This document shows positions 26,401 to 36,545 of a DNA stretch of 64,000 nt, piece after piece. Each line of letters opens with the position of its first letter. Position 1 is the first letter of the stretch. This DNA comes from Buddleja alternifolia. Lineage: Eukaryota; Streptophyta; Magnoliopsida; Lamiales; Scrophulariaceae. The position numbers and the translations under genes are program-made. The notes beneath the pieces are model-generated. The model worked only from the letters and a program-made list of their open reading frames with translations, was not told where the DNA came from and searched no databases. Location of the stretch: positions 3,162,001 to 3,226,000 of the forward strand of contig CM033402.1 of assembly GCA_019426215.1 (NCBI GenBank), in the 5' to 3' direction.

Positions 26401-29400
26401 TTATATTCGTTCTCTGCTACAGCAAGGCCCGAGAGGCATTCAAGAATTAATGCAGAGTTTTGAGAAGGTCATGAAGCTGTTTTTCCAGCATTTGGATGAT
26501 CCACATCACAAAGTTGCACAGGCAGCCCTTTCAACTCTTGCAGAACTTATACCAGCTTGTCGAAAGCCATTTGAAAATTATATGGAGAGGATTCTACCCC
26601 ATGTTTTCTCTCGTTTGATAGATCCAAAGGAATTAGTGAGGCAACCCTGCTCGACGACATTAGATATTGTTGGCAAAACATATGGTACCGATTCCCTTCT
26701 ACCTGCTTTGCTCCGTTCATTGGATGAACAGCGTTCTCCCAAGGCAAAATTGGCTGTTATTGAGTTTGCTATAGGTTCATTTAACAAACACGCATCAAAT
26801 TCTGAAGGTTGTGCCAATAGTGGCATCCTTAAATTATGGCTTGCCAAATTGACTCCACTGGTTCATGACAAAAATACGAAATTGAGAGAAGCAGCTATAA
26901 CGTGCATAATATCTGTTTTTACTTATTTTGACTCGGTAGCGGTATTGAATTTTATTCTTAGCTTATCTGTTGAAGAACAGAACTCCTTGAGACGAGCCCT
27001 CAAGCAATATACTCCTCGCATAGAAGTAGACTTGATGAACTTTCTACAGAGCAAGAAAGAGAGACGTGGCAAATCATCATATGATCCATCTGATGTGGTT
27101 GGAACATCCTCCGAAGAGGGGTATATTGGTACATCAAAGAAGAGCCAGTTGTTTGGAAGGTATTCTTCTGGTTCTGTTGATAGTGATGGTGGCAGGAAGT
27201 TCAGTTCTCTTCAAGATGCGTCTTTTATGACAAGTTCTTTTGGGAACTTAAGATCTGATGATACTCGGGAGAATTTGCATCATCATGTGGTGGAGACTAA
27301 TTCAAACTCGGAAATTCCTTCTTCAAATTATCAAAGTTTGAAATATGCGTCTAACACCACCAGTGATGGTATTGGATCTTGGGCAATAGATAGCCGTGCA
27401 AACACAGAGGTCTCTTCGACACCGCGTTTGGACATCAATGGGCTGATTGGATCTGATCATCTGCGAAAGTCTGCAGATTTGGACCTTGCAGCTGACAATG
27501 AGCTTTCATCTGAACTGACATTAGATTATCCTAAACTACCTGCTCTGAAATTGAATTCTGCCACTGAAACAGGACCAAGCATTCCCCAGATTCTTCATAT
27601 GGTGAGTGTTTTTACGTACTATGTTGATACTCTGCCCCCCCTCCTCCCTCCTTCCCATCTTGTTATATTTTTATTTTCTATTATTGTAAAATGAGTCTCA
27701 AATTGGAGCCTTTTATTTGAAGTTTCTGTCTAGTTTCTTTTCTAATATTTTTTTTAAACTATTGTGTAGATTTGTAATGGAAATGATGAAAGTCCTACAG
27801 CAAACAAGCGCGATGGCCTTCGGCAGTTGGTTGAAGTTTCTATATCCAATGATCACTCTGTTTGGAGCAAGGTTTGACTCAGTGATTCTTGAAAATTCTC
27901 CCACCTGATATGCATATATTCATGTAACTCTTTTTGGGGTGTGGGTTTTTTGTTTTTGGGGGGGGGGGGGGGGGAATTTCTACATTTTGCAACGCCTGTT
28001 GTATATTGGCATGATAGAATCGTCGAGTGTAGACAGTATTCCCTTCCTTTTCCTTTTGTGTTGCTGAAATATTGTTTTGTCCTAGTTAATGTTCATTTTG
28101 GCAAATAGTAAGATTTAAACACATTTGCATCCATAACTAATATTAGGCATATTTCAGTACTTCAATCAGATATTGACAGCTGTACTCGAAGTGCTGGATG
28201 ATTCTGATTCATCAATTCGCGAGCTGGCTCTAGCGCTGATCGTTGAGATGTTGAAGAATCAGGTCTGTTATCTATATGTCTTTGCTTTGAGTAACGTAAA
28301 CCTCTCGTCTTTCATCCTCTTGGTCTTTCGTATTTTTCTACAGAAGGATTCTATGGAAGATTCTGTGGAAATTGTAATCGAAAAGCTGCTTCACGTGACA
28401 AAGGACAGTGTTCCAAAAGTACACATTCTTTCCCGAAGCAATTTCTGTTTCACCTTACTGTTTTCTCCTTGTCTTATGGTGCCAACTCTTCAATTCAGGT
28501 GTCCAACGAATCAGAGCATTGCTTAACTATAGTGTTGTCTCAATATGACCCATTTAGATGTTTAAGTGTAAGTACTGCTCACGATTATTGTATTTAAATA
28601 TTTCTTTTTTAGTGACAATGGTCTTGAATTTAAATCTTTCATCCACTGACTTCGCAGGTTATTGTTCCTTTGCTTGTGACTGAAGATGAGAGAACTCTTG
28701 TCACATGTATTAATTGTTTGACAAAGGTAAACTCTGAGAATTTTATTTGCTTACAATATGAAACAATGGTTACTTTCCTATGTTGTTCAAAAATGGCAAA
28801 AAAGGGATTTTAATTTTTTTTTTTTCCCTGTTTGTAAAATTTTCATTTGTCATTTAACCTAATTCAGTTGCCACTTTTTGCGCAAATCTTTAACTTTACA
28901 TTAGGCGTGCTAAGTAGAAAGTTTCCGGGTAAACCTTAATTAAACTAGGAAGGGGTCCAGCAAATCACAGATTTCTGCACTTCTGTACTATATCACCTCT
29001 TGGCAAAATTCACTTGGTCTCTAATTATTAAACACTCATTATCTGCAGTATTAAAGGGAAATTTTTTACCATTTCTTAAGTCCGCGCAACATCACCATTT
29101 CCCTGTTACCCTTTTTCTTTCTGGTCCAAGTCATTTTCACCATTTTTTAATTCAATTATTTCTTATACTTGGAAGAGTTGTGAAATCGGGTTTTAGACTT
29201 TTAGCTATTGGTATATCTCAAATTTGATTTTTACTTTGTCAATGAACATCCATTACATAATTTTCCTAATATGCTTGACTATGCACAAGAGTGATGTTTC
29301 AAAAGCTTATGTGAAGCATACGGGACCTATTATATATTCTCACATTTGACTTATAGTGGATTCTCAAGCTACTTTTTCTGTTTGCAGCTCGTGAGCAGGC

Positions 29401-30006
29401 TTTCTCAAGAAGAACTGATGTCTCAACTGCCCTCATTTTTGCCTGCTCTTTTTGATGCATTTGGAAACCAGAGTGCAGATGTCCGCAAGGTAATAATCGT
29501 CATTCAGTGTTTACTCTTCAATGGAAAACTATGAAACGACAAATTCCAAAAGTCCTTAACATAAAGCTTTTAATTTGAAATTATGTTGTTTTTTTCCCGA
29601 AAAAATGTAAAATAAGAGAATATCTTCCACGTGGAACCTTAGGCAAGATAAGATAGGAGGAGCTTCAACTACTATATATACACACATACGTATGTGTGTG
29701 TGCGTGCGCGCATGCTATATATAATGCTACTTGCTGACATGAAACAAAATTTCATAACATTTATAGTTTTGTAATTTATGTTTTTGCTTAATATTCTGAA
29801 TCCCTCTACATCTTTATTCATGTACATTTTCCATTTGATTGCAGACCGTTGTTTTCTGTCTAGTCGACATTTATATCATGCTCGGGAAAACCTTTTTGCC
29901 ATACTTGGAGGGTCTTAATAGCACACAACTACGGTTGGTGACGATTTATGCGAACCGGATATCACAGGCCAGGACTGGTGCTCCAATTGATGCTACTGCC
30001 CAATGA
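17421..30006 (+). CDS. CLASP: CLASP, microtubule plus-end associated protein
   Basis: Twenty-one GT-AG exons join in frame to 1437 aa, close to the length of Arabidopsis CLASP: 17421-17753, 19930-20085, 20203-20265, 21732-21800, 21984-22149, 23005-23166, 23730-23827, 24247-24321, 24399-24467, 24556-24641, 24723-24840, 25039-25137, 25218-25560, 25809-27601, 27770-27871, 28158-28262, 28344-28418, 28499-28567, 28658-28726, 29388-29489, 29845-30006. CLASPs bind tubulin through TOG/HEAT arrays and stabilise cortical microtubules. TOG-like repeats lie at about residues 1-230, 300-520 and 795-1030 (for example DDPHHKVAQAALSTLAELIP). A Ser/Arg-rich linker with RMSAGRRRSFDD sits between. The C-terminal helical domain is well kept (KDSMEDSVEIVIEKLL, LVTIYANRISQAR). 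The start ATG opens a GC-rich first exon beginning MEAALESVRTKDTKERM. Nothing looks broken. Confidence 0.97.
19051..19608. mobile_element. Harbinger/Tourist-like MITE in CLASP intron 1
   Basis: TAA flanks both ends (19048-19050, 19609-19611). The left end is GGGCTTGTATGGTATTTT and the right end inverted is GGCTTGTACAGTATCGTTTT. The interior has paired TTGAAAATT/GGAATTTGAAAATC arms. It lies in the 2.2-kb first intron of CLASP, about 320 bp before exon 2, and splice signals remain intact. Confidence 0.75.
22384..22868. repeat. GC-rich palindromic islands in CLASP intron 5
   Basis: Two islands, about 22415-22535 and 22803-22868, are packed with GGCGC, GCGCGCC and GCCATGG palindromes in otherwise AT-rich intron. 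The phrase TTCAATAAGGC followed by CGCGCC occurs in both. They bracket about 270 bases of AT-rich sequence, so they may be the two ends of a decayed element. A separate CGGGTGGG/CCCAGACCC patch lies just before them (22280-22350). Confidence 0.45.
23363..23466. repeat. Compound (TAAA)(CA)(TA) microsatellite in CLASP intron 6
   Basis: The phrase TTTAATAAATAAATAAACACAC occurs twice, about 40 bp apart. Each copy runs on into (CA)n and then ATAT. It is a duplicated compound microsatellite, likely length-variable, in a CLASP intron. Confidence 0.8.
24883..24999. repeat. Tandem duplication in CLASP intron 11
   Basis: About 58 bases starting TTAATATTTCAATAAATAC and ending TTTTCTCCTCGGT are present twice in a row with only small differences. 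The second copy ends about 40 bp before exon 12. Confidence 0.8.
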
Positions 30007-31353
30007 CGAGTTGAGAATTCAATTTTTGTGCGTGTATGTTTGTATATTTGTGTGAGAGTCTCCTAGTGAAAGGGTTTGGGTTTTATTCTGTAATTTTTTA
30101 TGTGAGGGTTTATTTCTATTTGCATGAGTTTGGTTTGGAGAACACTCGGGAGAAACTTGAGTTATTTTTTCAAAAAACTTTTGCCATTTGGTGTGTGAAA
30201 AACAAACAGGTGATGTAGTTGTTTGTGCTTATAATGAAATTATTTTTACCCCATATTTCTGAGGTCCTAATATTATTTTTATGAACTCCCAAGATTTGGA
30301 CAATTATATCTATTTATGTACTAGCCCCAAATCGAGTCGATTATATTCGGACTCTGATATCCTCAATATCTTTGGGTTTTTTATTTGCTGTTAGAATGCA
30401 GAATCTCGCAATTACAACCATTATTATGGTATGATTTAAGTGGTTTATTTGCAAATGAGTATGTTGGTTATATCGAGATTTACAGTTTCGTGACTCTTAC
30501 AAGAGTGGCACCTTTTTATCCTTGCTATGCAATTTTTTTGTTTGATACAGAAATAACAATTTACGTTGCACCACAGCACAAAAACAGCCAAAACGACCGC
30601 GTAGCAATCTCACCTATCTTCTCTAATGTTTTGTATATTTTCACAAGTATAATTTTGGCTGATATTTGATGTCCCGATGGTTGGTATTTGATGTCCCGAG
30701 ACTGGCCAAGTATGACCCTATAACTTACTATTAGGGTTCCCCTGTAATGGACTCTTGTAACATATTTCCCAGTAACACGATCTTTAGAGTTATCGAGGGG
30801 AGGGGGGGGGGGGGGAATATAGAATGAGATTAAGCAGAGATCTTTAAGAATTTCCCGTACATGTATGATGGACTATATATATATTTATTTGAACAATTGT
30901 GGTTGTGTCGAAATTTAACAATTGTGTTGGAACTCCATATGTGAAAACATAATTGGGTATAATTTTAATGTGCACCGGGTCCATTGGAACTGGTGCAGCA
31001 AACACCCTTAAATGTAGAGACATGATGATAAAAAAGCATTTTAATCACTTACAGTGTTATGTGGATTGGCTCAATTGAAATTGGTCAACCTTAAAATTTT
31101 CTCATAATAAGGGGCTGGGACCAGGAGAAGGCCCCTATTGTTCCTTATTAGGCCGACATTTCATGCCCTAGAGCTTATAATCTACTGGCATTGCATGTGT
31201 TACATATAAATGAATTGATAATAAAAGATTTCATTAGAGGAAGCATGATTAGTTGAGGAGAGAGGAACGGGGAGGTGGGGTGGGTAGATGAGTATTAACT
31301 TAATAGAAAACTGTGGTGGCTCCGGAGACATGAGGTCTAGGATGATCTTCAGT

Positions 31354-31420
31354 TCTCCACCTCACATGTATAGATATACATGTGAGGGTCCTCCATCACA
31401 TATATATGTGATGGTGGAGA
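31354..31420. repeat. Nested hairpin pair (three-stem junction)
   Basis: Two perfect inverted repeats sit side by side: 31361-31386 (arms CTCACATGTATA / TATACATGTGAG) and 31394-31413 (CATCACATAT / ATATGTGATG). The outer pair TCTCCAC (31354-31360) and GTGGAGA (31414-31420) encloses both. The strand can therefore fold as one stem carrying two stem-loops. Function unknown; it may be the core of a small fold-back element. Confidence 0.7.
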
Positions 31421-31844
31421 TTATACCTGGACTTTAGATTATGAAAGCTCTGAAATATGACCGAGAACTATGTACAAGAAAGTAGCAATAGTTTTCTATT
31501 ATAATTTTCTTTATCTATGTAAAAACGTTTTTACTCGAGAATTGATAGAAAAAAAAAAAAAAAAAAAAACACCAGAATATGACAAACTATATGTTTTCTC
31601 AATATATGTAAAATTATTTTTACTCGAGAATTGATACCGAAACTCCAATAATTGACAACAGAGCCCAACTATTGCACTAATGTTGTTAAGAAATTCGTGT
31701 TATTGAATAATTGAACCAATTGTACATTTAGAGTGTCAATCCCAAATTCCCAATTTCATTTTTTTTTTTAAATTTTAGACGAAAGAGGATACCTTGACTC
31801 GACAAACTCCGGTCGTTAGTATTTTAATCCTGGGTCACATAGAC

Positions 31845-31978
31845 CCTATAAGACTCCAAATAAGGAGAGAAAAGTCATAACTTGTGACAGTTTGAGATTA
31901 ATCACAGAGATCCTATAAGACTCCAAATAAGGAGAGAAAAGTTATAACTTGTGACAGTTTGAGATTGATCACAGAACC
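31845..31978. repeat. 67-bp tandem duplication
   Basis: Two copies of the phrase CCTATAAGACTCCAAATAAG through TTTGAGATTGATCACAGA start at 31845 and 31912. They differ at a few bases only. No frame or element boundary is associated with them. Confidence 0.85.
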
Positions 31979-31979
31979 T

Positions 31980-33450
31980 TCCACATGAAAGTAGATGCTG
32001 ATATCAATAGGCCTTGGGTAATTTCATTTTACTTTTTGAATTTAATAAATATCCTGTTTTTGTTAGTTGTTTTAATATGTCGTGTATCATTGTGAAATTC
32101 TAATAATTGGTAATTGAGGCCCCTTATTTGCCTTCACTATCATATCCAAGTTGATTCGACTATTTGGTAGAAAATGACTATCTTACCCTTGGGATGCCAT
32201 GTTCCTCATTGGCACCCGGAGTCCCACCATCTCAATCAAGATTCGCACAAAATAGACTGCCACCTAACACACCAATTGGGGGTAATTTCACTATGTCTCA
32301 AGAGCTTAGGAGATTCTGAGTTTAAAACGATTATAATTATTTATGTAGTGGGGTCTATATAAAGTTTATTATACACAAAAGGTTATAAGTATATTACGAT
32401 TCTTCTCTATCACAATCTTGAACTCTCACTCAATATTCAAAACCACAATTCAAGAATCTATCCCAATATTGCAGCACTAGCCCAAGCTCTAATACCACTG
32501 TGGCCTGTGGCACAATCTTGAACTCTCAATCAATACCAAAATCACAGTCCAAAAAACCAATCACGGATCATATATATATATATATATATATGTTGTGATT
32601 ATATTTGAATTTTGAGTCACATAACTCTCTTTACATATATACATGTGTAAATTTCACTACGGGTTGGAGCTTGGACTTGATAAGTATACTATTATAGTCT
32701 ACTGTCAGATGGAGACGAGAGACTTAGAACGCATATATGTCTCAACCTCTCATCTCTTTATTAAGTCACATTTTCAGGACAAAATCGTGTGACTCCGATC
32801 AAACCTGACAATACTTCGCACAAGAAACATGCCACATTATTCTGGTGCCGTGTGTGGAAAATAAGGCCATATGTCTCGCCTGAGCTTCTTGTCTATAGGG
32901 ATGATAACGAGTATGCTACTACTATCTTATACGGAATGAATACAAAAGACTTAGACATATAAGCCGCAAACTCGCAGCTTCTTCGCGAAGCGCCTTTTCA
33001 GGATAGCAATTCCACAAACAAATAATACCTTCTTTAATAACGTAGTATATATGGAAGGATTAATGCATGTCACATCTATTTTATATACCTCGTCTCCATC
33101 ACTTGCTGTTATAGATGCCCCTACTCCTATTATTCATAAGAGGTCCCGATGCGCCGACGGGACCAATCGTTTATAAGTTGACTCGTGTATATGTATAGAC
33201 CACAATTGAGTATTATCTTTAAAAATTCTTCATCCTATTTTTTTGGGTTTATTTATAATATTTAAGTGAAGCAATCAGACATCTATTTAATTAATATATC
33301 ACTCAATAATAGATTTCTATCAAAGTAATCAAAATATTGTAATATAGTTGATATCTTCAAAGCCACAATGTGCTACATTTCCATTTTTGATAGCTTTTCT
33401 AATATTATTATGTTGACGGTTTTGTACATTTTGTATAATATCTTGTAATG
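31980..33450. other. Intergenic stretch with possible LTR debris
   Basis: No gene. On the minus strand 32497-32486 reads TGGTATTAGAGC, one base from the usual plant initiator-tRNA primer site. The phrase CACAATCTTGAACTCTCA occurs about 100 bp apart nearby, so old LTR-retrotransposon debris is likely. A weak inverted pair (TGTGAAATT / AATTTCACTA) at 32092-32297 could be a small MITE. Confidence 0.35.
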
Positions 33451-33468
33451 AAAGTTAAGATTGTAAAC

Positions 33469-33673
33469 CCAAGATCTCTTGGTTTTGCGGTATCCACCTC
33501 CCACTTTATGTGAAAGGTTCTGAGTTTAAATTCAGGCTGCCATAAGTTGTGGCTTTTACCTCCTTAATGGAGCTAGATAGAGTTTTTATGACTCAAGATT
33601 ATGACTATATATCAATTCGGGTTTGTCAGCCTAGATATTTAGGGTACCCCATTCGTCTTGAATTAAAAAAAAA
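33469..33673 (+). mobile_element. SINE with 18-bp target-site duplication
   Basis: An 18-bp direct repeat AAAGTTAAGATTGTAAAC flanks the element at 33451-33468 and 33674-33691. The 205-bp body starts CCAAGATCTCTTGG, has GGTTCTGAGTTTAAATTC where a pol III B box is expected, and ends in poly-A. Long target duplications plus a 3' A-tail are the mark of target-primed retroposition. No protein is encoded, so it would rely on a LINE reverse transcriptase. The tRNA-derived origin is inferred from the body, which matches the A and B box consensus only loosely. Confidence 0.8.
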
Positions 33674-33691
33674 AAAGTTAAGATTGTAAAC

Positions 33692-35249
33692 AAATAATTC
33701 TGACCATTGACCCAACTCCATGTTGATTTAGCGCAAGCCTGAAAATTTATTTTTAAGAGTATTTTGATAATTTTTACAGCAGAAGTTCTACTAGTCTTCA
33801 ATTAAAAATATATCATAGCAATATTAACAAGGTTTTGAAGGTGGTCGTGGAGACAAACACTATTAGTTGAATCACATTAATTACATAATTTCTTGTGTTC
33901 AATTTCACTTACAAAATTCTGATATGGTTTAAACTTTAAAGTCTGTTTGCAAGATGAATTTTAGAAAAAGTTGTAAAAAGGACCTAAAAGCTAAAGTAAT
34001 GTTTTTTAGCAAAACTTGCTGAAAAACAAAAAAAGCTGGTAGAAGTTATGATACACATGTTTTTATTTTCAATTTTTTCTAGAAAAATAGAAACATAATA
34101 AATCATGCCAAATAGCAAAAAAAAAACAGTTTAAAAGTTCATCAAAAAACTGAAAAGCACTTTTTTCCAATTTTTGCAAGCAGCGTTTAATAATTTTTAA
34201 AAAAGAAAGAGAGGAAAACGAGTTCATAAGCATGCACGTGTAAAGATTAGCAACATCATTTGGATAATAATACATAAATAAATCCTTAGAATAATGCTTA
34301 GTTAAGCATGGATGATGGTTGACTATTGTCAAAAAACAAATTTAAAATATGACATTATGTTAATTTAATCGACCTACATCATTTAATTCAAGTAGCCTAC
34401 AAATTGACTTTGTTAATAGTGTAATAAAGACTGTTTATACCGTTAATTGTCGTTTTCAAATTAAACAAATCTAATTAAGCACAAAACCACTTTTATATTT
34501 AGGGTCAATATTATAAAGAATGTAATTGTAGTTGCAAAAGACCATTGTGAGTAATTGTAAGTAAAAGTTGACTATTGTATATCAGATTATTATTGTTATT
34601 ATAAAAAGCACTAGGATAAGGCACTAATAAAATAAATCTGGCTTAGATTCGCCGTACGTATACTTTTTCTTTGCTGACAGGGTTGTGAATTCTTTTATTT
34701 TTATTTTTGATGAATAAAGGATAAAAAGTTCACTAGTGGTGATGCTCCCCTTCGTGTGTTATTTTTCGGAAAGTTCTAATTTAGACTCGATTTGATTGAA
34801 TACGAGTGTTTTCACGAAGTAAGTGTACATGTGACAGAGAAATTTCTCCTTGCTTTACTTAATAACTAATATAGATACTATAAGTTATATCTTGACATAA
34901 TTGATAATATTAAATATTAATTAAATAATGTACACTTCATATGTTACATATTTATAATTCCTATTTGGGACATCTTTCGACAAAATAAACTTTCTTTTCA
35001 AAACTGTCATGTCAATTAAAATGATGATTTACGGGACTATTCTTTTTAGAGCAATAATATGAAATTGTACAAAAAATTCACTAATTGAATCACAAACCAC
35101 TTTAATAAGTGGACAACAAGCCCCAATCATTTCATGTTATTTTGGACTTTGTCACATCAAATATTTCATTTATTTCTATTTATTTTTAAGACCCATACCT
35201 AGAGCCTACTTAACCTCTAAACACTAAACCGAAAACACCTGTAAAAATC
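33692..35249. other. AT-rich intergenic stretch
   Basis: I see no gene, RNA gene or bounded element here. The sequence is AT-rich spacer with short A and T runs. Confidence 0.5.
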
Positions 35250-35400
35250 CGATCTTGGGTCCCATCTATGTACCTTGTGGATGTGATTAATCCACATCAC
35301 TTATTTTATTTTTTTGAATTAAAAAGCAAGTGGTGTGATTAATCACATCCACTAGGCCTACAGGTGGAGTCCAAAACTCGATTTATACAAGAATTTTTCC
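35250..35400. mobile_element. Inverted-repeat MITE beside the Mutator-like element
   Basis: The left arm reads AAAATCCGATCTTGGGTCCC and the right arm inverted reads GGAAAAATTCTTGTATAAAT. The centre carries GTGGATGTGATTAATCC and its inverse. It matches the copy at 17013-17180. It ends two bases before the target duplication of the large element at 35413. Confidence 0.6.
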
Positions 35401-35402
35401 AT

Positions 35403-35412
35403 TCATAACTAG
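35403..35412. repeat. 10-bp target-site duplication, left copy
   Basis: TCATAACTAG here is repeated exactly at 42944-42953. It directly abuts the terminal GGATTTTTT of the Mutator-like element. Mutator-type elements usually make 8- to 11-bp duplications. Confidence 0.93.
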
Positions 35413-35550
35413 GGATTTTTTTAAAAAATAATATAGTTTTTAATAATTTTAAAAAAAATAATACAGAAAAATTTTTTAATTCAAAAATAGCTGGATACGC
35501 CATTCCAATTGGCGTATCCACCTGGTTACGCCAATTGAAATGGCGTAACC
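35413..35550 (+). repeat. Left terminal inverted repeat of the Mutator-like element
   Basis: It starts GGATTTTTTTAAAAAATAAT and ends with palindrome P2. It pairs with 42806-42943 over its full 138 bases, with differences at few sites and in poly-A/T lengths. Confidence 0.93.
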
Positions 35551-35654
35551 TGAAATAATTTTTTTTTTTTAAAATTTCATATGTCTGCATACGCCATTCT
35601 TAAAGGCGTATGCAGACATATGTCTCTGCATACGCCATTAAGAATGACGTATGC
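35493..35654. repeat. Left palindrome array (four 27-bp units)
   Basis: Units lie at 35493-35519, 35524-35550, 35587-35613 and 35628-35654. Each is an inverted pair built on TACGCC and GGCGTA arms around a 9-bp centre such as ATTCCAATT. Outer bases vary (GGATACGCC, GGTTACGCC, GCATACGCC) but stay complementary, so symmetry is kept. The third unit has arms extending to 15 bp (35581-35619). They look like repeated binding sites for a dimeric protein. Confidence 0.88.
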
Positions 35655-35782
35655 AGTCCGATCTCCTCCCCCTTTTCTTTTCTTCCTTCTCCCCCACTTC
35701 CCCTCTTCTTCTCTGCTGAAAAACTCCATACACCTCACCTCACCATTAACCTCTTCTCCTCTCCAACTCTTTCCAATTTCAG

Positions 35783-36544
35783 GTAAATCTTAGGCTCAAC
35801 ATTGTAGAATTTTAGGATTTATTTTCCTATATCTACTAATTTTAGAATTTATGTTTTAATATTGATGTATTTTGTTGTGTGTTTTGAATTTTATTGTTGC
35901 TTAATTTAGTAATTATCCTTTATTTTTTTTCCTATTTTAGTAGTCATTGGTTAATTGTAGTGTAGAAGGTGTAATGTTAGTATCCATAATTTTAGGGTTT
36001 ATTTTAGTTTTTTGATGTGTTGAAATTCGAATTTTATGGTATTATTTTTTATTTTAGTAGTAGAATTTGAATTTATTGTTTAAAATTTGTGATTGTTTCT
36101 TAATTTGATAACTATCCCTATTTTTATTTTTATTTTTATTTTGAATTTTAGGATTCATTGGTTAATTGTAGTGTAGAATGTGTAATTTTAGGGTTTATGT
36201 ATCAATTTTAATGTGTTGAATTTCAAATTTTATGGTATTAATTTTGAGTTTTAGTAGTAGAATTTGATTTTATTGTTGAAAATTTGTGATCGTTACTTAA
36301 TTTGGTAATAATTATTATTTTTTTATTTTTTTGAATTTGAGGATTCATTGGTTAATTGTAGTTTAGAAGGTGTAATATTAGGATTTATGTTTCAATTTTG
36401 ATGTGTTGAATTTCAAATTTTATGATATTATTTTTGAAGTTTAGTAAAAATTTTGACGTAATTGTTCAATTTTTATAATAGAAGTTAGGATTTGTTACTA
36501 ATTCATTGTATTCTAATTGTGCTTATTATATTTTATAAATGCAG
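35783..36544 (+). repeat. 5'-UTR intron of the PMD gene with internal repeats
   Basis: A leader exon ends TTTCCAATTTCAG at 35782 before GTAAAT, and the intron ends ATGCAG at 36544, two bases before the start codon. Inside, the phrase TTGGTTAATTGTAGT recurs at about 35947, 36160 and 36349 with nearby TTTAGGGTTTAT and TTGATGTGTTGAA, giving three or four diverged copies. The tract may be a leader-intron enhancer or simply a repeat. Confidence 0.6.
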
Positions 36545-36545
36545 G

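Larger units (their letters stand above)
30007..31979. other. CLASP 3' region and intergenic sequence
   Basis: No gene. It holds a poly-G run near 30800-30816, a poly-A run near 31550-31568, the paired hairpins at 31354-31420 and a tandem duplication at 31845-31978. A few AT-rich frames are open by chance. Confidence 0.5.

Noticed and set aside
27957..27975. Poly-G run in a CLASP intron, and a second near 30800
   Set aside because: Simple homopolymers; length is unreliable and no function is indicated.
35493..35654. Regularly repeated palindromes considered as a CRISPR-like array
   Set aside because: Spacing is irregular, the units vary, and they lie in transposon ends of a plant genome.
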